This document shows positions 63,628 through 64,000 of a stretch of 64,000 bases of DNA, piece by piece. The translations under genes and the position numbers were made by a program. Location: NCBI GenBank assembly GCA_015232555.1, contig JADFZJ010000019.1, positions 1 through 64,000 of the forward strand, read 5' to 3'. The notes under the pieces are model-generated. The model saw nothing but the letters and a program-made list of their open reading frames with translations. It did no database searches and had not been told where the DNA came from. This DNA is from Desulfamplus sp. Its GTDB lineage: Bacteria; Desulfobacterota; Desulfobacteria; Desulfobacterales; Desulfobacteraceae. Position 1 is the stretch's first letter; the number at the start of each line of letters is the position of its first letter.

Positions 63628-64000
63628 ATGACCATGCCTGAAACAAATAAAGTATCAATTATTATGCTGGCATATAATAATGTCAGATATTTAAAAACAG
63701 CAATTGACAGCATCAAAGCCCAAACATATCAAAATTGGGAACTGCTTATTAGTGATGATTGCTCGTCAGATGGCACATGGGAGTTGTCATCTACACTATC
63801 CAACTACGACCAACGAATAAAAGTTTATAAAAACGAGCAAAATATAGGTGTTGTAAAGAACCGTAGAAAAACATACCGTTATACTAACGGTGAGTTTGTA
63901 TGCCATGTGGATGCTGATGATATGCTTGAGAGATGGGCGATAGAGGAGATGTTAATAGCTTTTGATAAAGCTCCAGACACCATGCTTATATACTCCGACA
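63628..64000 (+). CDS. Family 2 glycosyltransferase, truncated at the window edge
   Basis: The frame from the ATG at 63628 (or 63634) is open to the end, giving at least 124 residues. The GT-A start VSIIMLAYNNVRYLKTAIDS, then LLISDDCSSDGTW and VCHVDADDMLE give the family's nucleotide-sugar and metal-binding residues (DDCSSDGT and DADD). Sugar and acceptor are unknown. The 3' end is missing. Confidence 0.9.
   Translation, partial: MTMPETNKVSIIMLAYNNVRYLKTAIDSIKAQTYQNWELLISDDCSSDGTWELSSTLSNYDQRIKVYKNEQNIGVVKNRRKTYRYTNGEFVCHVDADDMLERWAIEEMLIAFDKAPDTMLIYSD

Noticed and set aside
1-64000. CRISPR array, tRNA or rRNA genes
   Set aside because: No regularly spaced direct repeats and no tRNA T-loop/acceptor pattern or rRNA segment seen in the intergenic regions.

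Overview
This 64-kb window is AT-rich bacterial chromosome with short intergenic spaces and mostly housekeeping genes. Gene content points to a Gram-negative anaerobe, most likely a Desulfobacterota (Desulfobacteraceae-like) bacterium. It has LolA, SurA, OmpA and PlsB (outer membrane and acylated lipids), an archaeal-type ProRS, split glyQ/glyS, IspG, Tat-exported TRAP-type solute receptors, a ferredoxin-nitroreductase fusion, a hemerythrin chemoreceptor and PF09820-type AAA-ATPases. The taxonomic placement is inference; there is no rRNA marker in the window.

Layout. 1-5.9 kb: SRP RNA, then grpE-dnaK, an acyl-CoA synthetase and lolA on the + strand. 6.0-20.6 kb, - strand: yebC, rlmE, radA, a hotdog thioesterase, a YqaA-type membrane protein, pcm, a hybrid histidine kinase with two tandem Tat-exported DctP receptors, a bifunctional Rel/Spo enzyme, a ferritin-like protein and proS. 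20.7-28.4 kb is the accessory island: a BcgI-like two-subunit restriction-modification system (nuclease-methyltransferase plus specificity subunit) sits between two paralogous AAA-ATPase/PD-(D/E)XK genes. One paralogue is intact and the other is broken by an out-of-frame internal deletion. A MITE-like element with terminal inverted repeats abuts the specificity gene. 28.4-35.6 kb: a DUF2147 protein, ispG, mntP and a 1556-residue four-module envelope polysaccharide protein (GH18-like, NodB deacetylase, GT2 synthase, GH26-like module behind an internal lipoprotein signal). 35.7-47.5 kb: a MamI-like small membrane protein, plsB, a MurU-AmgK fusion, dapB, DUF1232-DnaJ, OmpA/FecR proteins, an IscU-like scaffold, a hemerythrin chemoreceptor and a YidD/TPR pair. 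47.5-48.6 kb: a degraded patch with an IS4-like transposase remnant, a long perfect hairpin and an unrecognised gene. 48.8-64 kb, + strand: surA-like, mgtE, recO, a GHMP kinase, mqsRA, glyQS, a nucleoside phosphorylase, a universal stress protein, ferredoxin-nitroreductase, pbpC, a TPR protein and a truncated glycosyltransferase.

Functional links. Envelope biogenesis recurs throughout: LolA, SurA, PlsB, MurU-AmgK recycling, PBP1C, the polysaccharide fusion and YidD. The best candidates for something undescribed are the GH18-NodB-GT2-lipobox-GH26 fusion, the permease-less DctP/DctP/histidine-kinase module, the MqsA antitoxin that appears to lack most of its helix-turn-helix, the nuclease-methyltransferase cassette between AAA-ATPase paralogues, and the habit of placing Ser/Asn/Asp-rich inserts inside housekeeping enzymes. 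No CRISPR array, tRNA, rRNA or intact transposase was found.
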